Part shown: piece by piece, positions 1-8,109 of the stretch | Layout: the number at the start of each line of letters is the position of its first letter | Position numbering within the stretch: position 1 is the first letter of the stretch | From: Zeimonas sp964538505 | Lineage (GTDB): Bacteria > Pseudomonadota > Gammaproteobacteria > Burkholderiales > Burkholderiaceae_E | Assembly: GCA_964538505.1 (NCBI GenBank) | Contig: CAZIDY010000002.1 | Coordinates: 62,001-126,000 of the forward strand | DNA length: 64,000 nucleotides | Direction of reading: 5' to 3' | Translations under genes and position numbers: made by a program | The notes under the pieces: model-generated | Told to the model about the DNA's origin: nothing | The model's input: the letters and a program-made list of their open reading frames with translations, nothing else | Database searches by the model: none

Positions 1-645
1 AAGCAGTGCCGCCCGAACCCGTGGGAGGAATTCGCCGACAACCACCGCAAGAACGACAAGGTGCACGGCACGATCAAGTCGATCACCGACTTCGGCGTGT
101 TCATCGGCCTGCCCGGCGGCATCGATGGTCTCGTGCATCTGTCCGACCTCTCGTGGCACCAGCCCGGCGAGGAAGCGGTGCGCAACTTCAAGAAGGGCGA
201 CGAGATCGAGGCGATGGTGCTGGCGATCGACACCGAGCGCGAGCGTATCTCGCTCGGCATCAAGCAGCTCGAGGGCGATCCGTTCACCAACTACGCGGCC
301 ACGAACGAGAAAGGCGCGATCGTGCACGGAACGGTGCGCAGCGTCGATCCGAAGGGTGCGGTCATCGACCTCGGCAGCGACGTCGAAGGCTATCTGCGCG
401 CTTCCGAGATCTCGCGCGATCGCGTCGAGGACGCCCGCCAGCACCTGAAGGAAGGCGAAGAGATCGAGGCGATGATCGTCAACATCGATCGCAAGAACCG
501 TTCGATCAACCTGTCGCTGAAGGCGCGCGACACGGTGGAAACGGCCGAGGCGCTGCAGCGCCTGCAGGCCGAGAGCGGTGCGGCGAGCGGTACGACGAAC
601 CTCGGCGCGCTGCTGCGCGCGAAGCTCGACACGCCGAAGGAGTGA
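1..645 (+). CDS. rpsA: 30S ribosomal protein S1, C-terminal part (5' end outside window)
   Basis: The open frame runs into the left edge without a start, so only about the last 214 residues are present. They hold two complete S1 (OB-fold RNA-binding) repeats, each opening with a V-x-G-x-[IV] strand: HGTIKSITDFGVF then HGTVRSVDPKGAV. The lead-in CRPNPWEEF is typical of the linker before a late S1 repeat in bacterial S1. S1 binds mRNA on the small ribosomal subunit and helps unfold structured leaders. The next gene is ihfB, the usual order in beta- and gammaproteobacteria. The stop is TGA at 643-645. Identification is firm; the start cannot be seen. Confidence 0.97.
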   Translation, partial: KQCRPNPWEEFADNHRKNDKVHGTIKSITDFGVFIGLPGGIDGLVHLSDLSWHQPGEEAVRNFKKGDEIEAMVLAIDTERERISLGIKQLEGDPFTNYAATNEKGAIVHGTVRSVDPKGAVIDLGSDVEGYLRASEISRDRVEDARQHLKEGEEIEAMIVNIDRKNRSINLSLKARDTVETAEALQRLQAESGAASGTTNLGALLRAKLDTPKE

Positions 646-701
646 GGCGACGCGCCGCGCGGCGGAGACTGCGCGGCGCACGTCTCCCGCATGTTTCCGA
701 A

Positions 702-722
702 GGAGCCGCGCTGCGCGGCTCC
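702..722 (+). other. Stem-loop between rpsA and ihfB
   Basis: A perfect 9-bp stem (ggagccgcg / cgcggctcc) with a 3-nt ctg loop lies in the rpsA-ihfB gap. A second 9-bp stem with a 10-nt loop sits just upstream at 652-679. No T-run follows either, so they are not classical intrinsic terminators; they may attenuate readthrough or protect the 3' end of the rpsA mRNA. The role is inferred from position only. Confidence 0.4.
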
Positions 723-807
723 GGTTCCGGTTCCAGCGGAGCAGCACGAAATGGCATTGCATCCGGACGACTACGATTCGTTCGACGCCGCGGACACACC
801 CGAGGCG

Positions 808-1137
808 ATGACCAAGTCGGAGCTGATCGCGCGGCTCGCGGAGCGCTATCCGCAACTGGTCGCCAAGGACGCCGAGTTTGCCGTCAAGACGATCCTGGAC
901 GCGATGGCCCGCACCCTCGCCAGCGGCAACCGCATCGAGATCCGCGGCTTTGGCAGCTTCGCGCTCTCGTACCGCCCCCCGCGCATCGGTCGCAACCCGA
1001 AATCCGGCGAGAAAGTGCTCGTCCCGGAGAAGCGCGTCCCCCATTTCAAGCCGGGGAAGCAGTTGCGGGAGCGGGTGGATGGGGCGAAGGAAGAAAAGGA
1101 TGAAGGGAAACCGGGGTCAGACCACGGTTACTTGTAA
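808..1137 (+). CDS. ihfB: Integration host factor subunit beta
   Basis: The 109-residue product begins MTKSELIARL and carries the DNA-minor-groove arm IEIRGFGSFAL...RPPRIGRNPKSGEK and the ending VPHFKPGK of the HU/IHF family. The upstream in-frame stretch from 691 is Pro/Asp-rich and not IHF-like, so the ATG at 808 is the start. IHF heterodimers bend DNA sharply in replication, recombination and promoter control. The last ten residues (GKPGSDHGYL) and the stop are encoded by a REP palindrome, so the protein is longer than the roughly 94-residue E. coli subunit. The tail is beyond the DNA-binding body and is probably tolerated. Confidence 0.97.
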   Translation: MTKSELIARLAERYPQLVAKDAEFAVKTILDAMARTLASGNRIEIRGFGSFALSYRPPRIGRNPKSGEKVLVPEKRVPHFKPGKQLRERVDGAKEEKDEGKPGSDHGYL

Positions 1138-1163
1138 CCGTGGTCTGACCCCGGTTTCCCTTC
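1102..1163. repeat. REP-type palindrome, copy 1 (overlaps ihfB stop)
   Basis: Perfect inverted repeat with 30-nt arms (1102-1131 and 1134-1163) and a two-base tt loop. Its core word ggggtcagaccacgg recurs at 8.1 and 22.7 kb. The left arm is read as codons of ihfB, and the taa at the start of the right arm is its stop. The right arm runs into a C-rich tract (1149-1172) whose complement has four G-runs, a G-quadruplex-capable motif. Similar palindromes in proteobacteria belong to REP families mobilised by RAYT transposases; no such transposase is in the window. Confidence 0.85.
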
Positions 1164-1250
1164 CCCCTTCCCGTCATCCATAAGGCTGACGCACTGCATT
1201 CCCCGCCTCAGTCAGAATAGCGTCCGTCATCCTCTGCGCGCGGGGCGCCG

Positions 1251-1583
1251 ATGCGTTTCTTCACATGGCTGTTCAATCTGGTGCTGTTCGTCGCGGCGCT
1301 CGGTTTCGCGTTGTCGAACACCGGCACCGTCGAGCTGCGCTTTCTCATCGGGCAGTTGTCCTGGCACGCACCGCTCGTGGTGTTCCTGCTCGTCTTCCTG
1401 ATCGCCGGTGTCGTGCTGGGGCTGCTCGCCGCGGTGCCTTCGCTGTTTCGGCAGCGCCGCGAGATCGCGCGGCTCAACAAGGCGCTGCGTCATGCGGGCG
1501 GGCCGGACGAGAAGGGCACGCCTGCCCCGACGCCGGTGGTGAACGAACCGGTGCCCGATCCGGCCACCGGGCTCGGCATCTGA
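1251..1583 (+). CDS. lapA: LapA family (DUF1049) inner-membrane protein
   Basis: The 110-residue protein has a first membrane span at about residues 4-22, the family motif FALSNTGTVELRF, a second span at about 42-64, and then a basic cytoplasmic tail with a short coiled segment (RQRREIARLNKAL). This is the LapA (YciS) layout. LapA acts with LapB at the inner membrane in the balance between LPS and phospholipid synthesis through FtsH-mediated turnover of LpxC in E. coli. lapB follows after 12 bp in the same operon. The C-terminal Pro/Gly tail is probably disordered. Confidence 0.93.
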   Translation: MRFFTWLFNLVLFVAALGFALSNTGTVELRFLIGQLSWHAPLVVFLLVFLIAGVVLGLLAAVPSLFRQRREIARLNKALRHAGGPDEKGTPAPTPVVNEPVPDPATGLGI

Positions 1584-1595
1584 GCGCAGCGCGCG

Positions 1596-2786
1596 ATGCT
1601 CGAGTTCGAAACCTGGTGGCTGCTGGCGATTCCGCTGTTCTTCGGGCTCGGCTGGTTCGCGTCGCGCTACGAGACCGGCCAGGCGGCCACCGCAGTGCAG
1701 CGCGATGGCCTGCCCGATGCGTATTTCCGCGGCCTGAACTTCCTGCTCAACGAGCAATCCGACAAGGCGATCGACGCGTTCATCGACGTCGTGCGCGTCG
1801 ACCCGGAAACGATCGAGCTGCATTTCGCGCTCGGCAACCTGTTCCGTCGTCGCGGCGAGACCGACCGTGCGATTCGCGTGCACCAGAACCTCGTCGAGCG
1901 CAATGACCTCGACGCCGCGCAGCGCGAGCAGGCGCTGTTCGAACTCGGCCAGGACTATCTGAAGGCAGGCCTGCTCGATCGCGCCGAAGATGCATTCCAG
2001 CGGCTCGAGCTCACGCGCTACGGATTGCAGTCGCTGCAGCACCGGCTCGAGATCGCGCAGATGGTGCGCGACTGGCCGCAGGCGATCGAGCTCGCCGAAC
2101 GGCTGCAGCGCGACCTCGGCGAGAACCGCTCGCGCGCGATCGCGCATTTCCGCTGCGAGCTCGCTTCGCAGGCGTTCGCCGGCGATTCGCCGAAGCGCGC
2201 AGTCGAAGCGGCGCAGCAGCTCGAGTTGGCTGCGCGTGCCGATCCGCGCCACCCGCGTCCGGCGCTGCTGGGCGGCGAGATCGCGCTGGCCGAGGGCAGG
2301 CCCGACGTGGCGATCGGCATCTGGCAGAGCCTCGAGCGGTCCAACCCTGCGTGGCTCGCGCTCGTCGCACAGCACTGGCTCGACGCGTTCAGTGCGCTCG
2401 GACGGCGCGACGAGGGCATTGCGACGCTCGAGACGGTGCAGCGCCAGCATCCGTCGATCGATACCTTCGCTGCGCTCGTCGATGCGCGCGCCGGGCGCGA
2501 TGGGGGCGAAACCGCCGTCCGGTGGGCAGAGGAGGCGCTGCGCGCTTCGCCGTCGCTGCTCGGCCTCGACAAGCTGCTCAGCCTGAAGGCCACGCTGCTC
2601 GAGGATGGCGAGCGCACCGAGATCGAGCTCGCGCAGCAGCTGATCCAGGCACAGGCGCGACGCCTGTCGCGCTACGTCTGCTCGAACTGCGGCTTCAAGG
2701 CGACGCGCTTCTACTGGCAATGTCCCGGATGCAATCGCTGGGACACCTACGCGCCGAAGCGTAGCGAGGAGCTCGAACGTGGCTGA
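1596..2786 (+). CDS. lapB: LPS assembly protein LapB (YciM), TPR plus rubredoxin-like zinc domain
   Basis: The 396-residue protein has an N-terminal membrane anchor (about residues 7-20), then a run of tetratricopeptide helices starting YFRGLNFLLNEQSDKAIDAF, and a C-terminal zinc ribbon with CSNC and CPGC pairs (about residues 364-382). This is the LapB/YciM architecture. The cytoplasmic TPR and zinc modules present LpxC to FtsH and so tune lipid A synthesis. It follows lapA and overlaps the start of the heptose kinase gene rfaE1 by 8 bp, an operon centred on LPS production. Confidence 0.96.
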   Translation: MLEFETWWLLAIPLFFGLGWFASRYETGQAATAVQRDGLPDAYFRGLNFLLNEQSDKAIDAFIDVVRVDPETIELHFALGNLFRRRGETDRAIRVHQNLVERNDLDAAQREQALFELGQDYLKAGLLDRAEDAFQRLELTRYGLQSLQHRLEIAQMVRDWPQAIELAERLQRDLGENRSRAIAHFRCELASQAFAGDSPKRAVEAAQQLELAARADPRHPRPALLGGEIALAEGRPDVAIGIWQSLERSNPAWLALVAQHWLDAFSALGRRDEGIATLETVQRQHPSIDTFAALVDARAGRDGGETAVRWAEEALRASPSLLGLDKLLSLKATLLEDGERTEIELAQQLIQAQARRLSRYVCSNCGFKATRFYWQCPGCNRWDTYAPKRSEELERG

Positions 2787-3723
2787 GCCGGCGCACGCGG
2801 AGGCCATCCCCGACTTCGGGGCGGCGCGTGTGCTCGTTGCCGGCGACCTGATGCTCGATCGGTACTGGTTCGGCGACGTCTCGCGCATCTCCCCGGAAGC
2901 GCCGGTGCCGGTCGTTCGGGTCACGCGCAGCGAGGAGCGCCTCGGCGGCGCGGCCAACGTCGCGTTCAACGCTACCGCGCTCGGTGTGCGCACGACACTC
3001 GTTGGCGTCGTCGGAGCCGACGAGCCGGGCGCCCGCATCGAGGCGCTGGCCGGTGCCTGCGGAATCGCGCTGGAGGCGGCACGTGACGCCGAGGTGCCGA
3101 CGACGATCAAGTTGCGCGTGATCGGTCGCAACCAGCAGCTGCTGCGCATCGATTTCGAGCAGCCGCCGGGTGAGCCGATGCTGGAGCGCACGCACGAAGC
3201 AGTGCGCAGCGCGTTGACCGCGTGCGACGTGCTCGTCCTGTCGGACTACGGCAAGGGAGCGCTCGCGCGCATCGACGCGCTGATCGCACTTGCGCGCGAT
3301 GCCCGACGCACCGTGATCGTCGACCCGAAGGGCGACGACTATTCGCGCTACGCGGGAGCGACCGTTCTCACGCCGAACCGCGCCGAGCTGCGCGAGGTCG
3401 TCGGCACCTGGCGCGACGAGGCCGACCTGCGCACGCGCGCGCAGGCGCTGCGCGAGTCGCTGGACATTCGTTATCTGCTGCTCACGCGTTCCGAGGAAGG
3501 CCTGACGCTGTTCTCGTCCGACGGCGCGCTCGACGTGCCTGCGCAGGCGCGCGAGGTCTTCGACGTGTCGGGCGCGGGCGACACCGTCGTCGCGGTGCTC
3601 GCTTCGATGATTGCGGCCGGGCGCCCGATGGACGAAGCGGTGCGGCTGGCGAACCGTGCTGCCGGCATCGTCGTCGGCAGGCTGGGTACGGCGGCGGCGA
3701 CGCCGCAGGAGTTGTTCGGGTGA
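2779..3723 (+). CDS. rfaE1: D-glycero-beta-D-manno-heptose-7-phosphate kinase
   Basis: PfkB-family kinase of 314 residues starting at a GTG that overlaps the end of lapB. Visible signatures are LVAGDLMLDRYWFGDVSRISPE near residue 20 (substrate pocket), ERLGGAANVAFN, and the C-terminal catalytic motif DVSGAGDTVVA with the general-base Asp. It phosphorylates heptose-7-phosphate at C1 in synthesis of ADP-heptose for the LPS inner core. Only the kinase half of E. coli HldE is present; the nucleotidyltransferase half must be elsewhere, as is normal in betaproteobacteria. The lapAB context supports an LPS role. Confidence 0.95.
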   Translation: MAEPAHAEAIPDFGAARVLVAGDLMLDRYWFGDVSRISPEAPVPVVRVTRSEERLGGAANVAFNATALGVRTTLVGVVGADEPGARIEALAGACGIALEAARDAEVPTTIKLRVIGRNQQLLRIDFEQPPGEPMLERTHEAVRSALTACDVLVLSDYGKGALARIDALIALARDARRTVIVDPKGDDYSRYAGATVLTPNRAELREVVGTWRDEADLRTRAQALRESLDIRYLLLTRSEEGLTLFSSDGALDVPAQAREVFDVSGAGDTVVAVLASMIAAGRPMDEAVRLANRAAGIVVGRLGTAAATPQELFG

Positions 3724-4205
3724 CGCGCAGAGCGTCATGGTCCCGGGCACGGTTCCCGGGAGCGCGGCCGGCCGGAGCTTCGCCAACGCTTGCATCGTTC
3801 GTGCGCCGTCGTCTGCGGACAGTGCTGCTTGCGCCCTGGTTTGCATTCTGGCTCGCGGCGCTTGCCGTGCCGGGTGCCGCGTTGGCTGTCGACGCGAACA
3901 CCGCCTCGGCCGAAGAGCTGCAGACGATCCGCGGCATCGGTCCGGCGATGGCGGCCCGCATTGTCGACGCGCGGCAGCGCGAACCCTTCCGCGACCTCGA
4001 CGACCTGCGCAGCCGCGTGCGCGGCATCGGCGAGAAGAACCTGCACAAGATGCACGACGCGGGTCTCGATGTCGGCGGCGGCGGCGAGATCGTCGATGCG
4101 TCCGGGCGGGCGCAGCTGCGCGAAGCTACGGCACCTCGTCGCGCGGGTGCCCCGCGGCCGAAGGTCGAGTCTCAGGTCGAGTACTACGTCGGGCGTCCGC
4201 GATGA
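3720..4205 (+). CDS. ComEA-like helix-hairpin-helix protein, exported
   Basis: The start chosen is GTG 3720, which overlaps the rfaE1 stop (GTGA) and has AGGAG about 8 nt upstream. An alternative GTG at 3801 removes a basic 27-residue leader. The hydrophobic stretch LLAPWFAFWLAALAVPGAALA followed by VDANTAS is a signal peptide and its cleavage region. The mature part carries a helix-hairpin-helix pair (LQTIRGIGPAMAARIV and RVRGIGEKNLHKM), as in ComEA, which binds DNA in the periplasm during competence. A Gly-rich linker and a basic tail follow. The DNA-uptake role is inferred from the fold; many betaproteobacteria carry such small HHH proteins of unproven function. Confidence 0.82.
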   Translation: MTRRASWSRARFPGARPAGASPTLASFVRRRLRTVLLAPWFAFWLAALAVPGAALAVDANTASAEELQTIRGIGPAMAARIVDARQREPFRDLDDLRSRVRGIGEKNLHKMHDAGLDVGGGGEIVDASGRAQLREATAPRRAGAPRPKVESQVEYYVGRPR

Positions 4206-5092
4206 CGGCGTCGAACGCTTCGCATCCGATGCTCGTCGCGCGCGAGCGCGTGCGGCTGTACGGAAGGATCACGCGGCTGCACCGCCCGATCGGCACGCTG
4301 TTGCTGCTGTGGCCCACGTTGTGGGCGCTGTTCGTCGCGGCCGACGGCTGGCCCGGCAACTATGTGGTGTTCGCCTTTGTGCTCGGCACGCTGCTGATGC
4401 GCTCGGCCGGTTGTGCGATCAACGACTGGGCCGACCGCGATTTTGACGGACACGTCGAGCGCACGCGCGACCGGCCGCTCGCCAGTGGTGCACTGCATTC
4501 GTGGGAGGCGGTCGTCGTCTTCATCGTGCTGTCGCTGATCGCGCTGCTGCTGGTGCTGCCGTTTCCGCCGCTGGTGTGGGCGCTCGCGGTCGTCGCCGCG
4601 TTTCTTGCCGCGAGTTATCCGTTCACGAAGCGGTTCTTCGCGCTGCCGCAGGCCTATCTCGGAATCGCCTTCGGTTTCGGCATCCCGATGGGTTTCGCCG
4701 CGGTGCTGGGAACGCTGCCGCCGACCGCCGGGTGGATGCTCGCCGCCAACATCTTCTGGGCGCTCGCCTACGACACCGAATACGCGATGGTCGATCGCGA
4801 CGACGACCTGAAGATCGGCATCCGCACGGCGGCGATCACTTTCGGGCGCTTCGACGTTGCCATGGTCATGCTCTGCTACGCGCTTACGATCGCGATGCTC
4901 GTGCAGGTCGGGCGCATCGAGCAGCTCGGGCTGCCGTACTACCTGGGGCTGGCAGGCGCCGGTGTCATCGCGCTGTGGCACTACACGCTGATTCGCGACC
5001 GCAGCCGCACCGGATGCTTCCGGGCCTTCAACCACAACAACTGGTTCGGCGCGGTGGTGTTCGCGGGCATCGCGGTCGACCTGCTGCTCTGA
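4202..5092 (+). CDS. ubiA: 4-hydroxybenzoate octaprenyltransferase
   Basis: The 296-residue integral membrane prenyltransferase overlaps the preceding stop as ATGA. Both Asp-rich motifs are present: NDWADRDFD (about residues 77-85) and YDTEYAMVDRDDD (about residues 190-202), which bind the Mg-diphosphate of the isoprenoid donor. Hydrophobic segments account for most of the rest. It attaches the polyprenyl tail to 4-hydroxybenzoate in ubiquinone synthesis. The ending FRAFNHNNWFGAVVFAGI is typical of UbiA. Its stop is 21 bp from the convergent proC stop. Confidence 0.97.
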   Translation: MTASNASHPMLVARERVRLYGRITRLHRPIGTLLLLWPTLWALFVAADGWPGNYVVFAFVLGTLLMRSAGCAINDWADRDFDGHVERTRDRPLASGALHSWEAVVVFIVLSLIALLLVLPFPPLVWALAVVAAFLAASYPFTKRFFALPQAYLGIAFGFGIPMGFAAVLGTLPPTAGWMLAANIFWALAYDTEYAMVDRDDDLKIGIRTAAITFGRFDVAMVMLCYALTIAMLVQVGRIEQLGLPYYLGLAGAGVIALWHYTLIRDRSRTGCFRAFNHNNWFGAVVFAGIAVDLLL

Positions 5093-5113
5093 CGCGCGGC
5101 GAGCGCCGCGTTC

Positions 5114-5926
5114 TCACTTTCCGAACTCCTCGCCGAGCTCCGCGCCGCGGCGCTCGGCGGCGCGCAGCGCGTCGACGAAGACTGTGCGCAGCGCACTCGC
5201 CTCGAACACCTCGAGCGCTGCGGCGGTGGTTCCCCCCTTCGAGGTGACCCGCGCGCGCAGCGCCGTGACCGGCTCGTCGCTTCGCAGTGCGAGCTCTGAC
5301 GCGCCGGCGAAGGTGTGCAGCACCAGCGCTCGCGCCTGGCGCTCGTCCAGGCCGAGCGTGCGCGCCGCCTGCTGCATCGCTTCCATCAGCAGGAACACAT
5401 AGGCCGGGCCGCTGCCGCTGACCGCGGTCACCGCGTCGAGCGCGGGCTCCGAGTCGACCCAGACGACCTCGCCGACGCTCGACAGCGTGCGCGCGGCGAG
5501 ATCGCGGTCGACCTCGGCGACGCCCTCGAGGGGAAAGAGACCGGTGACGCCGCGGCCGATCAGCGCCGGCGTGTTCGGCATTGCACGCACGATCCGGCGG
5601 TGGCCGTCGAGCCAGCGCGAGAGGTCGCCGATGCGAATGCCGGCCGCGATGCTGACGACGAGCGCGTGAGCGAGCACCGGGCCGAGGCCGTCGATCGCTG
5701 CGCGCATCTGCTGCGGCTTGACTGCGAGCACGCACAGCTCGGTGCCCTGCAGCGCGTCGGCGTCGGCCGTCTCGATCGCGACGACGCCGAAACGTTCGCG
5801 CAGCGTTTCGCGTTGCAGCGCGGCGGGCTCGACGACGACGAACGATGCCGGAGCGACATCGCGTGCGACGAGGCCGCCGATCAGCGCGGCGGCCATGTTG
5901 CCGCCTCCGATGAATGCGATCTTCAT
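5114..5926 (-). CDS. proC: Pyrroline-5-carboxylate reductase
   Basis: The 270-residue protein starts MKIAFIGGGNMAAALIGGL, the Rossmann NADPH-binding loop, after a GGAG ribosome-binding site. It contains VKPQQM, the proline-reductase motif RAMPNTPALIG, and the C-terminal signature AVSGSGPAY...VTSKGGTT. It carries out the last step of proline synthesis. murJ lies upstream on the same strand. proA, an earlier step of the pathway, is about 11 kb away on the same strand, so the pathway is dispersed. Confidence 0.97.
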   Translation of the reverse strand: MKIAFIGGGNMAAALIGGLVARDVAPASFVVVEPAALQRETLRERFGVVAIETADADALQGTELCVLAVKPQQMRAAIDGLGPVLAHALVVSIAAGIRIGDLSRWLDGHRRIVRAMPNTPALIGRGVTGLFPLEGVAEVDRDLAARTLSSVGEVVWVDSEPALDAVTAVSGSGPAYVFLLMEAMQQAARTLGLDERQARALVLHTFAGASELALRSDEPVTALRARVTSKGGTTAAALEVFEASALRTVFVDALRAAERRGAELGEEFGK

Positions 5927-6005
5927 GTTCGTTCTCCGGAAGTGCGTATCGCGGGGCGCCGCAGCTGCACGCGGCGCGTCCGGACGCGGGGTGGCTCTTC
6001 GCCGA

Positions 6006-7598
6006 TCATGCGATGCGCTGCACGCCGGCACGCATCAGGTGCAGCGGACGCATGCCGAGTGCGAGCAGCGCCAGCGCGTACAACAGAGCGCCTGCGCCGA
6101 CGATGCCGAGCACGAGCACGATGCGCAGCCCCGGCTCGGCACGCAGGGCGATCCAGTCGAAACGGCCGCTACCGTAGCGCAGCGCGACCGCGAGCGCGGC
6201 GGCCGCGAGCACCGTCTGCAGCAGGAATTTCGTCCATCCCGGCGATGGACGCCACGAGCCGCGCCGGTACAGTCCGGCGAGCAGCAACCCGGCGTTCGCG
6301 AGCGCACCGATCGAGATCGACACGGTGAGACCGGCGTGCTGCAGCCAGGGCACCGTGACGATGTTCAGCAGCTGCGTGACGACGAGGACGACGAGCGCGA
6401 TGCGCACCGGCGTGCGCACGTCCTGCTTCGCGTAGAAGCCCGGTGCGAGCACCTTGACCGCGATCAGGCCGACGATGCCGATCGAGTATCCGGTGACGGC
6501 GAGCCGTGTCATCTCGACGTCGTGCGCGCTGAAGCGGCCATAGTGAAAGAGCAGCGCCGTCAGCGGCTCGGCGAGCACGGCCAGCCCGACCATGCACGGT
6601 ACGGCGAGCACGACGCACAGCCGCAGCCCCCAGTCGAGCAGCGCGCGGTAGTCGTCGTCGCGACCGGCCGCGCGCGCGCGTGACAGCGTCGGCAGCAGCA
6701 CGGTGCCGAGGGCGACACCGAGCAGCGCAGTCGGAAACTCCATCAACCGGTCGCCGAAGGAGATCCACGAGACACTCCCCTCGGCGAGCCGCGACGCGAT
6801 GTGCGTGTTGATCAGCAGGCTGATCTGTGCCACCGAGACGGCGAGCGCGGCCGGTGCCATCAGTTTGAGCACGCGCCGCGTGTGCTCGTCGGCGAGCGCC
6901 GTGCGCAGCCCGAAGCCGATGCGCGGCAGCATGCCGATGCGCCACAGCGCAGGAATCTGCAGCGCGAGCTGCGCGATGCCGCCCATCACGACGCCCGCAG
7001 CGAGCGCGTAGACCGGCGGGTCGAAGCGATCGGCCAGGCCGAGCGCGGCACCGATGAACGCGAGGTTGAGCAGCACCGGCGTCACCGCCGGCACGGCGAA
7101 GCGACGCCAGGTGTTCAGCACCCCGGCGGCCAGCGACACCAGAGAGATGAACACGATGTACGGGAACATCCAGCGTGTCATCACGACGGCGGCGTCGAAG
7201 ACCTCCGGCTGCGCGCGCAGGCCGGCTGCGACGATGGTCACGAGCACGGGCGCGGCGACGACGCCGAGCGCCGCGACTGTAACCAGCGCCCAGAACAGCA
7301 CGGTGGCGATCCGGCTGACGACGAGCCGCGTCGCGGCAGCGGCGGCTTCCTCGTCGTCGGGGTGCTCGCGCTCGGCCCGTGCCCTTGCCTCGGCGAGGAT
7401 CGGCACGAAGGCCTGCGAGAACGCGCCTTCGGCGAACAGGCGCCTCATTAGGTTCGGCAGCCGGAACGCGACGAAGAACGCGTCGGTGAAGCCCGTCGCG
7501 CCGAAGACTGCCGCGGTGATGAGCTCGCGGACGAGGCCCGTGATGCGCGAAAGCAGCGTCAGGCCGCTGACGGTCGCCGCCGCCTTCGCCAGGCTCAT
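6006..7598 (-). CDS. murJ: Lipid II flippase MurJ
   Basis: A 530-residue multispan membrane protein of the MVF family. The start MSLAKAAATVSGLTLLSRI is the family's N-terminus; a GTG two codons upstream is less likely. RRLFAEGAFSQAFVPIL is the strongly conserved loop after the second span. It flips lipid II to the periplasm for peptidoglycan synthesis. The gene is divergent from rpsT, as in many proteobacteria, and the short region between them must hold promoters for both. Confidence 0.96.
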   Translation of the reverse strand: MSLAKAAATVSGLTLLSRITGLVRELITAAVFGATGFTDAFFVAFRLPNLMRRLFAEGAFSQAFVPILAEARARAEREHPDDEEAAAAATRLVVSRIATVLFWALVTVAALGVVAAPVLVTIVAAGLRAQPEVFDAAVVMTRWMFPYIVFISLVSLAAGVLNTWRRFAVPAVTPVLLNLAFIGAALGLADRFDPPVYALAAGVVMGGIAQLALQIPALWRIGMLPRIGFGLRTALADEHTRRVLKLMAPAALAVSVAQISLLINTHIASRLAEGSVSWISFGDRLMEFPTALLGVALGTVLLPTLSRARAAGRDDDYRALLDWGLRLCVVLAVPCMVGLAVLAEPLTALLFHYGRFSAHDVEMTRLAVTGYSIGIVGLIAVKVLAPGFYAKQDVRTPVRIALVVLVVTQLLNIVTVPWLQHAGLTVSISIGALANAGLLLAGLYRRGSWRPSPGWTKFLLQTVLAAAALAVALRYGSGRFDWIALRAEPGLRIVLVLGIVGAGALLYALALLALGMRPLHLMRAGVQRIA

Positions 7599-7635
7599 CG
7601 GCACCCCGTGCAGCGCAGCTGCGGCCGGCGTCGCC

Positions 7636-7665
7636 TTGATGCGATGCCGCGAAGTCGGTTATGAT
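7636..7665 (+). promoter_or_regulatory. Predicted sigma-70 promoter for rpsT
   Basis: TTGATG (7636-7641) and TATGAT (7660-7665) are spaced by 18 bp, about 75 bp upstream of the rpsT ATG. This is among the best housekeeping-promoter matches seen in this GC-rich window, and its position fits a strongly transcribed ribosomal gene. It is a motif-based prediction only. Confidence 0.6.
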
Positions 7666-7739
7666 TCAAGGCTTTCCGGAATTTTTCCGGGCGCCGGGCT
7701 TTCTGCGCGACCGGGATCGAAAACCAGCGAGATTCTCTC

Positions 7740-8006
7740 ATGGCGAACATTGCTTCCGCGCGCAAGCGGGCCCGCCAGGCCGTTCAGCGCAACCTGCACA
7801 ACTCCAGCCTGCGCTCGCGCCTTCGCACGTCGATCAAGTCGGTGCGCAAGGCCATCGCCGCCGGCGACGCCCAGGCGGCCCGTACCAGCCTGCAGTCGGC
7901 CCAAGGCATCATCGACCGCATCGCGGACAAGAAGATCATCCACAAGAACGCCGCGGCCCGGTACAAGAGTCGGCTGTCTTCGGCGGTCAAAGCAATGGTT
8001 TCCTGA
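7740..8006 (+). CDS. rpsT: 30S ribosomal protein S20
   Basis: The 88-residue, highly basic, helical protein begins MANIASARKRARQAVQRN, the hallmark N-terminus of S20, and ends with the conserved lysine-rich region IIHKNAAARYKSRLS. S20 binds 16S rRNA early in small-subunit assembly. It is monocistronic: a strong promoter precedes it, and a large GA-rich hairpin begins 7 bp after the TGA stop. Confidence 0.98.
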   Translation: MANIASARKRARQAVQRNLHNSSLRSRLRTSIKSVRKAIAAGDAQAARTSLQSAQGIIDRIADKKIIHKNAAARYKSRLSSAVKAMVS

Positions 8007-8012
8007 GGACGA

Positions 8013-8109
8013 GAGAAGGGGGAAGGGGGAAGGGAGAAGGGGAAAACCAGCGCAGTGGCAGATGCCAAGCTCTGGTTTGCCCCTTCTCCCTTCCCCCTTC
8101 CCCCTTCTC
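8013..8109. repeat. GA-rich/CT-rich long hairpin after rpsT
   Basis: Two 38-nt arms (8013-8050 and 8072-8109) pair with one mismatch around a 21-nt loop. The left arm has G-runs of 5, 5, 3 and 4 separated by short A-rich spacers (8018-8042), a canonical G-quadruplex motif. The hairpin directly follows the rpsT stop and directly abuts a REP palindrome. It could terminate or stabilise the rpsT transcript; no T-run follows it. Confidence 0.7.

Noticed and set aside
691..807. Longer ihfB start at 691
   Set aside because: The extension is Pro/Asp-rich and unlike IHF; MTKSELI at 808 is the conserved N-terminus.
1102..1163. Simple intrinsic terminator for ihfB
   Set aside because: The stem overlaps the ihfB stop, no T-run follows, and the same sequence recurs at two other sites, so a REP-type repeat explains it better; termination may be a side effect.
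1227..3191. 654-aa antisense frame over lapA-lapB-rfaE1
   Set aside because: Arg-rich shadow frame; three well-identified sense genes occupy the region.
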